NCBI RefSeq assembly: GCF_019059575.1
Contig: NW_024883026.1
Coordinates: 62,001-126,000 of the forward strand
Reading direction: 5' to 3'
DNA length: 64,000 nucleotides
DNA from: Amphibalanus amphitrite
Lineage: Eukaryota > Arthropoda > Thecostraca > Balanomorpha > Balanidae
Under the pieces are notes generated by a model that was given only the letters and a program-made list of their open reading frames with translations, had not been told where the DNA came from and made no database searches. Shown in pieces: positions 1 to 11,256 of this stretch. A program made the position numbers and the translations under genes. The number at the start of each line of letters is the position of its first letter. The stretch's first letter is position 1.

Positions 1-247
1 CCCCCCTCGCCCGCTGACCGCTGACATGCCGCAGCCGCCTGCTGACAGCGACTCTGTCACCGCTGACCCCTCGCCACCCCTCCTCCGCCCACCGGGATGC
101 GATTCCGCTCATCGCGACGCTCAGATTATCATCATCGAGATCACGTGTGGCCTAGCGCTATCGAGCTCCGCCACGATAGCGTTCGGCGCGGCTCGGCCCG
201 CTCGAGCGGCCGCTCCACAGGTGCCTGGGACGCGTCCCGCCGCAGCC
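1..247 (+). other. GC-rich 5' flank / probable 5'UTR of the first gene
   Basis: This stretch lies directly upstream of the first gene's ATG and is very GC- and CpG-rich, with a few repeats of the word 'cgctgac'. I see no clear TATA box. It could be leader, promoter or both; the true transcript start cannot be placed from sequence alone. Confidence 0.35.
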
Positions 248-2028
248 ATGGAGCACCGCCGCGTCACCATGTCGCCGCTGGTGATGGTGATGATGGTGGG
301 ATTGGTGGTGCCGTTCACCAATGCAGGTCAGTGCCCGGGATGATCTGTCGTGATGAGCGATAGTGTGAAACTTTGTCCAAGTGTGACCAGGTGTGAGGTC
401 CATTGTGTGCTCCCGATCCTGACCCTATGGCTACCATTAACCTCCCGGATCATATAGGCATGCTTCTTTTTCGTGCTTCACTGTGAGGCTGTGTGTAAGC
501 GCATTCATGACTTTTCTAACACTGCTGGAAAAGCTATGCAAGTAGGTACAACTGTTGGCTGTTCATTCGTTGTATGTCAGAGGAAACTCCATATCTGAAA
601 TGTCCCTCTTGGCTACCCAGTGTCTTACGTTTAGATTGATACGCCTTGCTGCTAGCAAGAGGCAAGAGTATCCCTTACACTATTGAAGTCCATTATATTG
701 TTGTGTTTGTCGAAACCTGTGTTGGTCTGTCAAATATGTCAGTGGTAGTCTGTAGTTTTGTTATTTGTACCAATGTCTTCATGTACTGTCGGCGCCGAAA
801 GTCAATGATCATCACTCTCCACTAACAACTATCTTGCATGTTTCCCTCAGCGGCGGCGGTGATGGCGACTCCGCTCGGCGCTACAGACTACCAAGCCGAA
901 ATCCTGGATCAGGTCAACATCATGGACCAGCTACTCAGCAACATGACTATCGAGCTGAGCAAAGCGACCCCAGATCCGACCGGGGCGCCACCGGACGAGG
1001 AGACGGAACCGGACGGGCCGGACAATCTGAAGCTAGACCACCCCATGGACACGCTGGAGCTCCTGCCGCACGGCAAGGCGTTCGACAAACGGAGCGCGCA
1101 GTGGCTTCCCGAGCTGCCCAAAACCCTGAACCTGCAGAGAGAAGAAAACCTCCAGTCGGAGACGAACGCGTGTCACAAGAACGACGTCAGCACGACCCTG
1201 AACGGTTCAGTTGCTGTGCTTGACCGTGTCTCTGCTAGAGAGTTCACCCCAGATGTCCTGGCCGACATGAAAGCACAGAATGATGCACTGGACACGTTCT
1301 TCACTAAATGTTCGCTGAGCGCTATGGACTACGCGGAAGCCCAGGAACTGCTCGGTTCCGTGGCAGCGACGGAGACGCACGTGACTGCGGCTAAGGCGGC
1401 GGCCACACCGGCCGAGGTGGGCCTAGAGGTTGGCTCTGCCTTCATGGTGGTGCTCATCACTCTCAGCTGCCTGATGGCGGTCGCCGCGATGGTCGGCCTG
1501 GCCGTGGTGGGCTACCGTTACGCCACCGTCACGGCCCGTCCCTCTGCGCGCCCCACCAAGGGCGGCGGCGGACCGACCATCCCGGCGGACAGGGTGCGCC
1601 CGGACGCCGGTCGGCCGAACCCGGCCTATGAGCCGGCCGACCCGCCCGGCAGTCTGCACCAGGCGCGCAACGAGCGCTGGCGACAGGACGGCGAGGTGAC
1701 GCCGCACCGGCCGGCCGCTTCAAAGTCCACCTGGGGCCGCATCTGGGGCGGCGTGGTGCGCGACTACCAGCGTGCGCGCGACTCGTACGCCGAGCCGCGC
1801 CGCGCCTCGCCTCCGCCGCGCCGCGCCTCGCCTCCTCCGCGCCGAGCCTCGCCCCCTCCTCGCCGAGCCTCGCCGCCACCGCGCCGGGCCTCGCCCCCTC
1901 CTCGCCGAGCCTCGCCGCCACCGCGCCGCTACTCGCCGCCGCCGCAGCCGGAGAGTGGCGACAACTGGGCATACGGACCGTCCGGGCGCAACAAGTCGAC
2001 CGACTCTCCGTTCGCCTCAGCCTGGTAG
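248..2028 (+). CDS. uncharacterised type I single-pass membrane protein (2 exons)
   Basis: I join exon 248-326 to exon 851-2028. The donor (gcag|gtcagt) and acceptor (tttccctcag) agree in phase 1 and give 418 codons. The first exon encodes a signal peptide: a basic start, then the hydrophobic run SPLVMVMMVGLVVPF, with a likely cut after TNA. The extracellular part (about residues 27-225) is acidic and has one Asn-Met-Thr sequon early on. One membrane helix follows (FMVVLITLSCLMAVAAMVGL) and then a basic cytoplasmic tail of about 175 residues. The tail carries seven tandem heptads of the form RRASPPP, the last reading RRYSPPP. The tail therefore looks like a multi-site basophilic-kinase or SH3/WW-binding substrate; that is inference. 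I do not recognise the family. Starting at the second Met (codon 8) would keep the signal peptide. Confidence 0.7.
327..850 (+). other. intron of the membrane-protein gene
   Basis: The interval has a consensus donor and a pyrimidine-rich acceptor, and AT content is higher than in the flanking exons. I see no other feature in it. Confidence 0.6.
1798..1944 (+). repeat. coding tandem repeat, 21 bp x 7
   Basis: Seven in-frame 21-bp units encode RRASPPP (six) and RRYSPPP (last). Units differ mainly at synonymous positions, which suggests either purifying selection on the peptide or old duplications. Each unit supplies one RRxS site and one polyproline core. Confidence 0.85.
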
Positions 2029-4241
2029 GAGTTCAGATCGATGTTCCATGTGTTCGGATGCTCTGTGGAGTTGTTACTCTGAGCTCCAGTTTGGGACAGG
2101 TCTGCTGCCCAGTGCGTGAGCGGCGCATGTAGCAGCTTGATGGACTGCCTGGGCTCAGGACAGGAGTAATACCAGTGTAATCTGGCAGGTCTCAGTGAGA
2201 CTGGATGCGAGGATATCGAAGGCGATGTGAGGACTCAGGCGACGGTATATGGTGAAACGTGCTGGCTCACACTTCCAAGAAGGCAAGGATTGCAATATAT
2301 GGAAGACTGTGCTTCGCCACTCCACGAAATTTTCAGCGGCACGACGTCTCTTGTGATTTGTGAGCGGTAATTTACTTCATAATGAGGATTCACGATGGGT
2401 GTGCAAGAATTTGTGTTCTAAAATTCCATCGCCGGTGTAGGTATATAGAGAGTTGACACTGCATATTTAAATGCCTAAGGCATGTGTAGCTTCTAGGATT
2501 GCATGTGGGTGACGATACCAGTCTATTGGCTCTTGGTGATAGACCTTCCAAGTAACTACGTAAGTTCAACTTTTGGCCGAAAATTAATTCCTTAATTTGT
2601 TAATTGCCGAGCACTTGAAGTATTTTCTCAACTGTTGCCTAGAAATATCATTGCTATTGTTTATTTTTCTTCTTGTTCTTGCTTTTCACCGCTTACTGGA
2701 GATTTTTATTAGTATTTGTATGCTGCCGCGAACGTGCATATTGCGCTACAGCGAAATGAATGCATACAAATGAGATTCTGTGAAATGTATATGTTAGTAC
2801 GATTGAAAGCTCATCTTTTTTCAATTAATTAATGTTCCTGAATGAAGTCCTCGTTAAAACCCTCAGCTGGTGTGGCAGACAGCATCTGTGTTAGCTGGTG
2901 ACAAATCCGAGTTCTATCAGATACGTGCGATCCGAAACATCCCGGCAGGGGGCGAGCCTCGGCAAGCCAGCCAATGGCGGCCCATGGTTGGCGATAGAGT
3001 ACAGTAAATCAGACGTTGACTCTCCTCTCCTGTTTATAGCAGCGCTGCCAACCTACCCATGGTTGGAGCGGAACCTATTGTAATTGCGTAGGTAGACGTG
3101 ACAAATCATGTGAAGATAAAGGTCTGTGTCCGTACCCCTGCGCGTATGGCGCTCTGACCACATTTTACCAAAATATATGAGGACCCTGATTATGTTTGAT
3201 GAAGTTGGGATTTGTATGCTGGTCGAGACTTTATACCTTGTCTGGTTTATTCGCATTTCTCAGGCATCAGCTGCGGATTGTAAAACCTTTGCCTGCGCTG
3301 GGAAGCGCGTATCTTATCTACTCTGATTGGCATTGACGTAGTGTGGCCGAGCACTGATAGTAGTCCGATGAGATAAGGGTGTATCCGTGAAACTGTATTC
3401 GGATTTGGGAGACACTGACTGCCATGTGTCAATGAGAACGGCCGAGAAAAGACGCGAGCGGCTCATAGCCGCACTTAACTTTTACGTATGTCTTTATGAC
3501 TTGTCAACGCCATACTGAAATTCACCTTTTGATCCTACCGGTAGAGTGACGCTGTCAGATGTACCGGAGGGTGACCGATATATCGGCCTGATTGGTTGTA
3601 AAAAGATGACACGTTTTCCGATAACCAGGTACGATCGTATTCTCAAACTTAGCTTTGGCGACCATCGGCATAACATCGCGAAAAAGGCTGTTCCCAGATC
3701 CTGGGTCGGTCACTGGTCTAGTGAAGTTTGAGTTAGGTACTGACGTCCAGTCATTTGCTTGTAATCTAAACAATTCAATCTTATGACATTTCTTCTTTAC
3801 TGCTACCTAAGAAACAAAACTTTGAAAATGCTTGATAGCCTATCCAACATCGCAAACCGCTTGCCGATGCGAAGCCTAAGAACCAAGCCTATGTGCGGGA
3901 TGTTTTCACAATTCCAAGTTGCCACTCAGCTCCCCTCGTCATCAAAACACTACATTCTTTCATCATTTGTTAATGACCGACTAGCTGAGTTTTCTCAGCT
4001 CGATGCATCCGTGCTTGCCGCTACAGCCCCGCCCTGCCCAGTGATTACCGAGGCGGCAGCGGGAGGTGCCTGTCTGGGAACTGTCACCTGGCCACTGTGA
4101 CACGCAGCGTCGCTATCTCAGCTCGCCAGTGGCCAGTTCCCAGCGGCCTCACCTCCTCAAATGTGGCGCTGCCCACGGTGAGGTCGACACTAAGCAGTCT
4201 GAACCGCCCCGGAGCCGACCTCCGCCCGTCGCCGCACCACA
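2029..4241. other. 3'UTR / intergenic, nothing recognised
   Basis: The stretch holds the 3' end of the membrane-protein gene and spacer DNA. I found no canonical AATAAA near the stop codon, and the short open frames here show no family motif. A good splice donor (cacag|gtgagc) at 4241/4242 may end a 5'UTR exon of the next gene. Confidence 0.4.
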
Positions 4242-4621
4242 GGTGAGCGCTCTGCGATTACCTGTCTGCGTTTGGAGGGTAAACGAAGGCAGGCCGGTCG
4301 GCTTTTGAAAACTTCTGGAGGACAGAGATCCGATATACGGATTATAGGATTAGCTGTAGGGTGGCCTGACGAGTGACGACGGCGACGGATGTGGTGTCGA
4401 CGGTTCATTTATGGTGGTGCCCTCAAAATCGTGAGCCAATATTTCATCCAGCGCTTATTCTATATGATTCTTGGGGTGTCATGTTGAATGTTCTGATCCA
4501 AATTGTCTGTTCTTTTCCTACTCGACAGTGACTGTAGCATTGGATGCCATCTAACGTCGTTCTGCTGGCAGTGACATCTACAGCGATCTCGTATCGTCCC
4601 GTAGCTCGCCAAGTCACGCCC

Positions 4622-4705
4622 TCTGTGTGCCCTGTGTGACCTCTGCTGATTTGTGTGACCTCTGTCGCCCTGTGTGACCTCTGTCGCCCTGTATGACCTC
4701 TCTGT
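4622..4705 (+). repeat. minisatellite of ~19 bp units
   Basis: About four imperfect copies of 'ctgtgtgacctctgtcgcc' lie immediately before the acceptor of the small secreted-protein gene. They fill the space where the polypyrimidine tract and branch point should be. Confidence 0.7.
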
Positions 4706-4745
4706 GACCTGTGTGCTGTTCTCTGCAGAACCTCCGTCCGCCGAT

Positions 4746-5129
4746 ATGAAGGTGACTCTGCTGCTGGTGGCGCTGATGGTGGCCTCTGCCGCGGCCGTGC
4801 CGGCGGCCTCCCAGCTCCAGGGCGTGCCGCCCATCATCGACGACCTGATCGCGCTGCTCATGTCCGTCATCGAGCACATCTACGAGTGGATCGTGGCGCA
4901 CCTGTTGGGCGGCCAGCCGGCGCCGCTGGGCCGCGCCGAGCTGCGCGCCGCGCTGGCGCAGCAGGCGCCGCAGCTGCTGGCGCGCCTGCAGCAGCAGCTG
5001 GCCGTCAGCCGCGCCCAGCTGGCCGAGCTGCTGCGCGAGGCCGAGCAGGCGCTGGCGCGCGGCCAGGCGCCGCCGCCGCAGCTGCTCGGAGCTGTCACCG
5101 GCCTCCTCGCCGACGCACTGGCCGCCTGA
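4746..5129 (+). CDS. small secreted Ala/Leu/Gln-rich helical protein (127 aa)
   Basis: The coding exon follows an acceptor (ttctctgcag) ending at 4728; the ATG lies in the context 'gccgat ATG aag'. Residues 1-17 form a textbook signal peptide (MKVTLLLVALMVASAAA) with a predicted cut before VPAAS. The mature ~110 residues have a hydrophobic segment (IIDDLIALLMSVIEHIYEWIVAHLL) and then long Ala/Leu/Gln/Arg stretches with heptad-like spacing, as expected for amphipathic helices. There are no Cys residues and no Cys- or amidation-based neuropeptide pattern. A lipid-binding, structural or adhesive secretion is possible; none is shown. GC3 is extreme, like the brat exons. A poly(A) signal sits 67 bp after the stop. 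A non-coding first exon ending near 4241 is plausible. Confidence 0.75.
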   Translation: MKVTLLLVALMVASAAAVPAASQLQGVPPIIDDLIALLMSVIEHIYEWIVAHLLGGQPAPLGRAELRAALAQQAPQLLARLQQQLAVSRAQLAELLREAEQALARGQAPPPQLLGAVTGLLADALAA

Positions 5130-5195
5130 GCTGCTCTCGACTGCACCTGCCTCCTTTAATGATATTTCGCCATCGACTGCTGTTTCAACGTGTCC

Positions 5196-5201
5196 AATAA
5201 A
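5196..5201 (+). terminator. poly(A) signal of the small secreted-protein gene
   Basis: A canonical AATAAA lies 67 bp downstream of the stop codon, in AT-rich sequence, giving a short 3'UTR. Confidence 0.75.
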
Positions 5202-6284
5202 TTTATATAAACTTTCCCAAGCTATGCTCGACTTTGACCAATGGTGCGGTTATAGGTATATCACGGTTCATTACAATTTCCATATGACTGGCTCCGAAAC
5301 GTTACGAGGGTAATGCGTTGTAACTTGTAAGGTATTGCCTTATCACTCGGGGCAGCTGAATTTATGCAACGCTGCGTGACACATGGTTACAGCTTGAAAC
5401 TATGCATGATGTGCAGCCATAACGGAGATCTACCCAAGAGCATAGAACTCCGATCTGTCGTCGTCCTGATGCCGCTAGCTGCTACTCCTGGCCGCTGCGT
5501 TTAAAGTTCGACCGATCACCTGCCTGATAGCGGCAACTGGAGAGCGAGCCCTAAACTGATGTCCGAAAGGCCCTCTGCCCCGTTCCGTACCCGAAGGTTG
5601 AGACTTTTGACTTTTCAATAGGAAAAATCCCTATTCTTTAGAATTGTGATTTGCTATTGAAAATATTACTGATTACTGATTAGTTCGTTCAAACCGATAT
5701 TTTTTTCGTTCCACCCTCTTCCGTGCACAAACGTACACATAATAGTCATAGTGGCCCATAATGCCCTGCAGTGGTCCCAGCTAGGGCTGACTAGATGAAG
5801 AAACTGGAGAGACGTTGTTCTATATACCCTGGGAGAGACAGCCACTAAAGTTTATCCGATGTTCGATTGTTTTCATGCACTGCTGTGGGCGGAAGCGTTT
5901 GTTCCTCACTCCGTCTGCGTCCATCATTGTGCAATGAACACCCACGCAACCCTCTGAACTTCCGGCCCTGACTGACACTGAAACTGACATTCTTCTTTCG
6001 TCTCCTCACACTGTGGTCTCCTCAACATTTTCTGGTTATTTTCGCAGCGATATCGAGTCCGGACCATACGGAATAAGCATTTCAGAAGGATCAGTTGTCT
6101 ATTGAGGATCTATTTCCGCACATTGTCTTGCTTATTGATTTATGACTTATTCAAAATGAGATTGATAATATATGTATAACTAGGTCACCCTCCCGCGCCT
6201 ACCGGCGCTAATTGTAATCGTCGTTTGAACATCTATATAGAAATCCCTGCCCGTCCTGTCCAAAATCCCGTCCATAATGCCCCG
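5202..6284. other. intergenic, nothing recognised
   Basis: I see no conserved open frame, inverted repeat or RNA gene here on either strand. Confidence 0.4.
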
Positions 6285-6287
6285 CTT

Positions 6288-6376
<89 letters not shown>
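6285..6376 (+). repeat. (CT)n microsatellite
   Basis: About 90 bp of nearly pure CT dinucleotide, with one TTT interruption near its start. The open frames in both directions across it are artefacts of the repeat. Confidence 0.95.
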
Positions 6377-6380
<4 letters not shown>

Positions 6381-7620
6381 TTTCCCTTTCTCACTCCCTC
6401 CCTGCCTCCATCCCTCTTCCCTCCCTCCTCTCCGCTCTCTGACTTTGTCGATCACTGATCCAATCGTATGCTTACTTACCCCTCCCCATCCGTTTCTCTC
6501 CCTCCTCTCCCCGTCTCCTTCATCGCACTTCTTCGCTCCCCCTCCCTCCCTCCCTCGATTTCCTCCCCTTCCCTCCACTCCCTCCTTCCCCTCCTCTCCC
6601 CTCCACTCCAATCCCCTCTTGGTACTGAAAAAAGTACTGGCTAGTGGCTTCTTCCCCGCCCGCGCCGCAGATACATATAAGTTTTTATGTCCCAGCTCAA
6701 GACGCTATACGTATATTGGTACGCTCGTAATGCTAAACATGATCGCTATTTTTTTTCAGTACTTTGTGGAATTCTGTAACTAACCTATCCCAAATCTGAG
6801 TGACTCGCCCCGACCCTCCCCCGCCTTCCTCCCTCTGCACCCCCCCCCCCGACCCACCACTCACGATCGGTACCTAATGTTTTCAGTGCTAAAGATATAA
6901 TTATGCCTGCTCTGTTTCCGTCTCCGTCTTCCCTTTCTGCCTTTGTCTCTGTATCTGTCTCGTCTCGGATTCCATCCCCATCTCCGTCCCAGTTCCCGTC
7001 CCAGCTCCAATTCCCGCTCCCGCTCCCGCTCTCTTTCTCCGTCCCCGTCTTCATCCCCCTCCCGCTGACCGCTTCATCTCCGTCTCCGCCTCTGTCTCTG
7101 TCTCGTCTCTGTCTCTGTCTCTGTATCTGTCTGGTCTCCGATTCCGTCGCCGCCTCCGTCCCCGTTCCCGCGCTCCCGCTCCCGCTCTCTTTGTCTCCGT
7201 CTCCGTCCCTGCTCCTCCACTGGCCGCTACATCTCCGTCTCCGTCTTCGTCTCCGTCTTGTCCCCGTGCCCTTCCCTGTGCCCTTCACCGTCCCCACTAA
7301 ACATAATCGATAATCTTGTCAGTATTTTGTGGAATTCTGTAACCAACCTATCCCAAATCTAGGTACCTCGCCGCCCCCCCCCCCCCCCCCCCGCCCGCCA
7401 CTCAGGATCGGTAATGTAGTTATTCGTAGCGGCCGAGTGCTGCAACAAAGCTGTAAGCGCATTTTAAAAACGTCTTTCGGCTCCATCCTCTGTACTTGTT
7501 CTCTCATCGACTCAATCATTTGCTCACTTACCCTTCCTTCTCTCCCTCCATCATTTCTTTATCCATCCATCCACCATTTACCTACCCCCCCCCCCCTCCC
7601 ATGTCTGTATCATGCCGCAT
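6377..7620 (+). repeat. polypyrimidine low-complexity tract with internal duplications
   Basis: The strand is largely C/T, with CCCT-rich stretches, CCGTCTC-like hexamer arrays (about 6905-7270) and C-runs near 6841, 7375 and 7590. A segment around 6756-6876 containing 'ctaacctatcccaaatct' recurs at 7319-7420, which marks a direct duplication of about 100 bp. I found no genuine gene in it. Confidence 0.8.
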
Positions 7621-7822
7621 TTCCGCTGTCCGGCAGGGGCCGCTCTGACGGCACCGCAGTTACCGCACCAATCCCTCCGCCCGCACGCCCCACACTGCGC
7701 CGCCGCTGCGCCGGCCGGCGGCCGCGGCCGGTCGGTCACGTGGGGACCGCAGCGACCTCTACGGGGTCGCGACCCTAGCGGCCGGGTACTGTAACTAAAG
7801 ATGTAAGTACGTTTTAAAAACA
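7621..7822. other. GC-rich spacer with a second short duplication
   Basis: The end of this piece ('tagcggccgggtactgtaac' and the following 'ttttaaaaac') is a diverged copy of the segment at 7430-7480. No gene is seen. Confidence 0.4.
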
Positions 7823-7893
7823 TCCCGAGCTGGAATCGAACCAGCGACGCATTCCATAGAAGTCTAACACTCTACCAAATGAGCTATCTAGGA
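7823..7893 (-). pseudogene. tRNA-like sequence, Arg(TCT)-like, anticodon stem broken
   Basis: Read on the minus strand, 71 bases carry an A box (TAGCTCATTTGGTAGAGTG), a perfect T-arm (CTGG TTCGATT CCAG) and a partly paired acceptor stem. Aligned to the canonical cloverleaf, the anticodon loop CTTCTAT gives anticodon TCT, but the anticodon stem pairs at only one of five positions and the acceptor has two mismatches. I therefore call it a tRNA pseudogene or the head of a tRNA-derived SINE. The pol III A and B boxes remain readable. Confidence 0.55.
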
Positions 7894-8710
7894 CGCAAAC
7901 ATCAACGCTTTGAATAACCCGCGGTACTCTGCACGGGTTGATGACATGGTCTGGTGCGTATTGTGGCGTTTTACGGCGAAGTGGTTGGGAGTAAATTTGG
8001 TTTTAAATGAAGGTTATACGCCATGTTTCTTGACCAAATTTTCAGAACAAGAGGGCAAAAGCAAGACAGTACGCTGGAATTGGTTGCCCAGCGGCGACAT
8101 GCACGTTTTATGATTGGCGATCGCCGGTCGTGTGAGCTGACGTCACGCAGACAGTCAGCGCCATCTCTGGAGCGTCGGGCGACATAGTCGAGGGGCCGAG
8201 TTTGGCTATTTGGGGGGTGCAAATGCGATTAAAAATGTGCCGCGCACATAGCCACGATCGAGAGCTGTCGATTGGTGGTTGAATCGTGTCTGTAGGTGGT
8301 GTGGTTTGGGCGGTTATCGCAAAAAACTGAAACGCTTCACGTATTATTTATTGTCGATGGGCTAAAACGAAAATAAATGCTGAAAAATGCAGCGGGTGAA
8401 TGTGTAGTTATTACACGGAGTACAGCGTATGTTCATTTGCATGCGGCTTCTTCCATCGATTCTAGTTTGAAATTATCCCAGATTTCTAGTACAATTATCC
8501 TATTCCATTCCAGGTGCAAAGAAAAAAATATTTTTAAATCTGAATTTACGATATTCGCACTAACTGAAATAATTCAAAATACTAGAAAATATTTTGTTGT
8601 AGCTTGATTTCCTAAAAGTGAATAATTTGCTAAACTAGATATTTCTTTTGCCAGATTTATCACACTTCCGGATACAAACAACACGCAGGTGTTGGTTGAA
8701 TGGGTGAGGG
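7894..8710. other. intergenic, nothing recognised
   Basis: AT-rich spacer between the tRNA-like sequence and the left end of the 7.3-kb inverted-ended element. No motif is recognised. Confidence 0.4.
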
Positions 8711-8734
8711 CCCTAGAGAAAAAACCATTAGCAA

Positions 8735-9060
8735 TGGTCTAATGGTCTAATGGTCTATATGGAAATTGAAACCCTAATGGTCTAATGGTTTGTAGTGGTC
8801 TAATGGTCTGATGGTCAGATGGGCTAATGGTCTAATGGTTTCTTATGGCCTAATGGTCTGATGGTCTAATGGTCTGATGGTCTAATGGGCTAGTGGTCTA
8901 ATGGTCTAATGGTTTCTTATGGCCTAATGGTTTCTTATGGTCTAATGGTTTCTTATGGTATGATCACCATACCATAAGAAACCATTAGACCATAAGAAAC
9001 CATTAGGCCATAAGAAACCATTAGACATGTTTTCTGATGGTCTATGGGTTACCAATGGTC
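8735..9060. repeat. left subterminal 'ctaatggt' array with a perfect 57-bp hairpin
   Basis: Dozens of overlapping copies of 'taatggtc' and 'tggtttctta' fill this interval. Bases 8904-8960 and 8970-9026 are exact reverse complements with a 9-nt loop, so the array can fold into one long hairpin. Confidence 0.85.
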
Positions 9061-10637
9061 AATGGTAACAATGGTTTCTGGTGGTATCTTGTTAAAACAT
9101 TCATATGGTGCAGATCCGATCTATTAACATTGGCATTCCACATGGTAATACATGACATAACGGTCCCCGACTCCCCAGCATTCATTTTTCTCTGCCATGT
9201 CAGTCGGTGACACACCAGGGAAATAAGCTAAAATTAGAGCGCTCTATTTATTGCTCCCGCTACTTCGCCGTCTCCCATAGGGTCCTGTGTTGAGCTGGTG
9301 TCGAGGCTCTAAAAATGACGCCGATTTTTGCACCCTTCTCACGAAAACCGCTCGGACCGCCTGGAAACTAATTGTTCCGCTCTAAAAATTTCATGATCGA
9401 CGGGAAAATGAATGAGGAAAAGATTGGTCCTGAAATAATTCTGAACTCCCTGTAGAACATATCAAAATATGGCTGCAAACTAGGAGCATGTCAAAATCGA
9501 CAAAACAATACAAATAAACTTACCGGGATTTTTTTATTTTCCATGCATCTCTGTATGAAATCAGTCGGTTTTTCGGAAAGATAATCTTCTGTTTAATAAA
9601 TAACTCCACAATTGCAATCGAGAGAAAAAAACATTTCTGCTGTGACGGCAATTTTGGCATTGTGCCAGTAGTGTGGCGTGCGCGGTGCTGCGTGGTCGTC
9701 GGGACGAAGTTGTGAGTATTTTCGGTGTTTTAAATGGTTGATGGCCATTTGAACCAGCTTTATATTATTTCCTACAAATTTTTGCATCAAATTATTGCTT
9801 TGAAAGACCATTGAAACCCCTTATCTCTTCATGAAACACGATCATATTTATCGTCGACGAAAATGGCGCGGGACCCCATGTGCGTTCCGATCGAAATAAA
9901 TCGTAAATTAAATAATATTCGATGATAAGTATCATATTCTAGTGGCACATTTTCATAAAATAAGGCATAAACTTTGCAAGGAAGTCAACATTGGATAATT
10001 GGATTCTTATTTTGCTCACATATCCTTGTGTAATCAAATGGCTCAATTGTTAGATGAATGTAAGCATATGTTTTGGCTTGATGTTTGCTGTGAAATCACC
10101 CAGCCACTTGCTGGTTGAGTGGTTTTTGATAATTACCTGATAATCATTTCTCCTTTTCCTTAAAAGAAACTAAAATTATTTTCAAAGTAATCCATTTTTA
10201 GGAAAGGCGGCTTGCTCATTGACATTTCATGTTCTTGTTTTGTTATTGCTGGCAGTATTTTGATACAATGATGCAATATGAATTTTTTGCAATAATAAAA
10301 CCTAAGACAAACCTAGTTAATGCGTCAATCAAACACCCAACAGAAAGATTGTGAGTCCTTGTGACGTGAAGTAGAACATTCTATGAATGTGTTATATAGA
10401 ATATGCCAAATTTTAAATTAATTTATTATTTGATACTGATAGCTGAGCATGTGAATTATGCTACAATATAATTTCATTTTCTGGTTTTGAAATAGCCGGC
10501 AGTATTTTATTTCAACAAATGTAATATACATGGAATACATGTTGTTATGTTATGTTAAAAGTTTAATAACAGCAAACAGAAGGGCCTGTTTCAGCAGATA
10601 ATGTTTGTACCTTATGCATTACCTTTCTTTTCTGCAG

Positions 10638-10791
10638 GACCATGCTTCCGCTGGGTGGTCGACATTTGCCTCCTGAAGAAGTTGAGCAACATGAAGACCA
10701 CCAGATGAGGTGTCTGCAGTTCATGTGGAACTCTGCAGACTACAAGTGTTATGCCAACCACAACCAAAGTGCTGTGATCATGGAGGCATGA
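10638..10791 (+). CDS. candidate terminal coding exon inside the 3.0-kb element
   Basis: After a strong acceptor (cctttcttttctgcag) the frame from 10639 is open and ends at TGA 10789-10791; it contains an ATG at 10642 followed by 49 codons in all. The peptide is charged and compositionally ordinary (LPPEEVEQHEDHQMRCLQ near the start), unlike random frames nearby. A poly(A) signal lies 460 bp downstream. A possible upstream donor (gaagtt|gtgagt) is at 9711/9712. I do not recognise the product. It may be the last exon of the element's own gene or a captured host exon; it could also be chance. Confidence 0.3.
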
Positions 10792-11250
10792 ACCTCATGA
10801 CAACACTTCAGATTTGCAGTTGTACCAAAGTGTGATTCAAACCACCTGTGGCATCTCACTCAATGTGTGAACAGTGTGATCATTGTGCAGTGTTCAGCTG
10901 CAACTAAGACATTTATTAGTGACTTGTTTTGCAATTAGCCACCAGAAACATTTTTGGGCTGGCTGCTGTAATTTGTTGTGCACTGCGCAATAGTGGTAGT
11001 GTTTTGTCACTTGTCAAGTTGTCAGTTGTGCATGTTGCATGTTTCTCTTCCCTCGGCCCTCATTATCAGTTAAGTGGTGAATTGGCATCACTCAGTCTCC
11101 CCAGATCTCCATTGACTGTCTGTCAACCACCTAACTTGAGATGGTATTTGCTAATAGTGTCAGAAAAGAAGTGATGGTAGACATTTTTAGGAATATGAGC
11201 TCCGTTTCATGCGTGTTGCAGTGGTCATTTTGTCACTTGTCCCATAGTGT

Positions 11251-11256
11251 AATAAA
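11251..11256 (+). terminator. poly(A) signal downstream of the candidate exon
   Basis: AATAAA in the sequence 'gtgtaataaatgg', followed by a GT-rich stretch (ctgttgttccc), as at a polyadenylation site. Its relevance depends on the exon at 10638 being real. Confidence 0.35.

Noticed and set aside
6180-6783. Open frames across the CT repeat on both strands
   Set aside because: Composition is that of a dinucleotide repeat; no start context, no domain, frame open only because the repeat contains no stops.
8735-9060. CRISPR array
   Set aside because: Repeats are short, overlapping and of irregular spacing with no unique spacers, in a eukaryotic genome; this is a subterminal transposon array.
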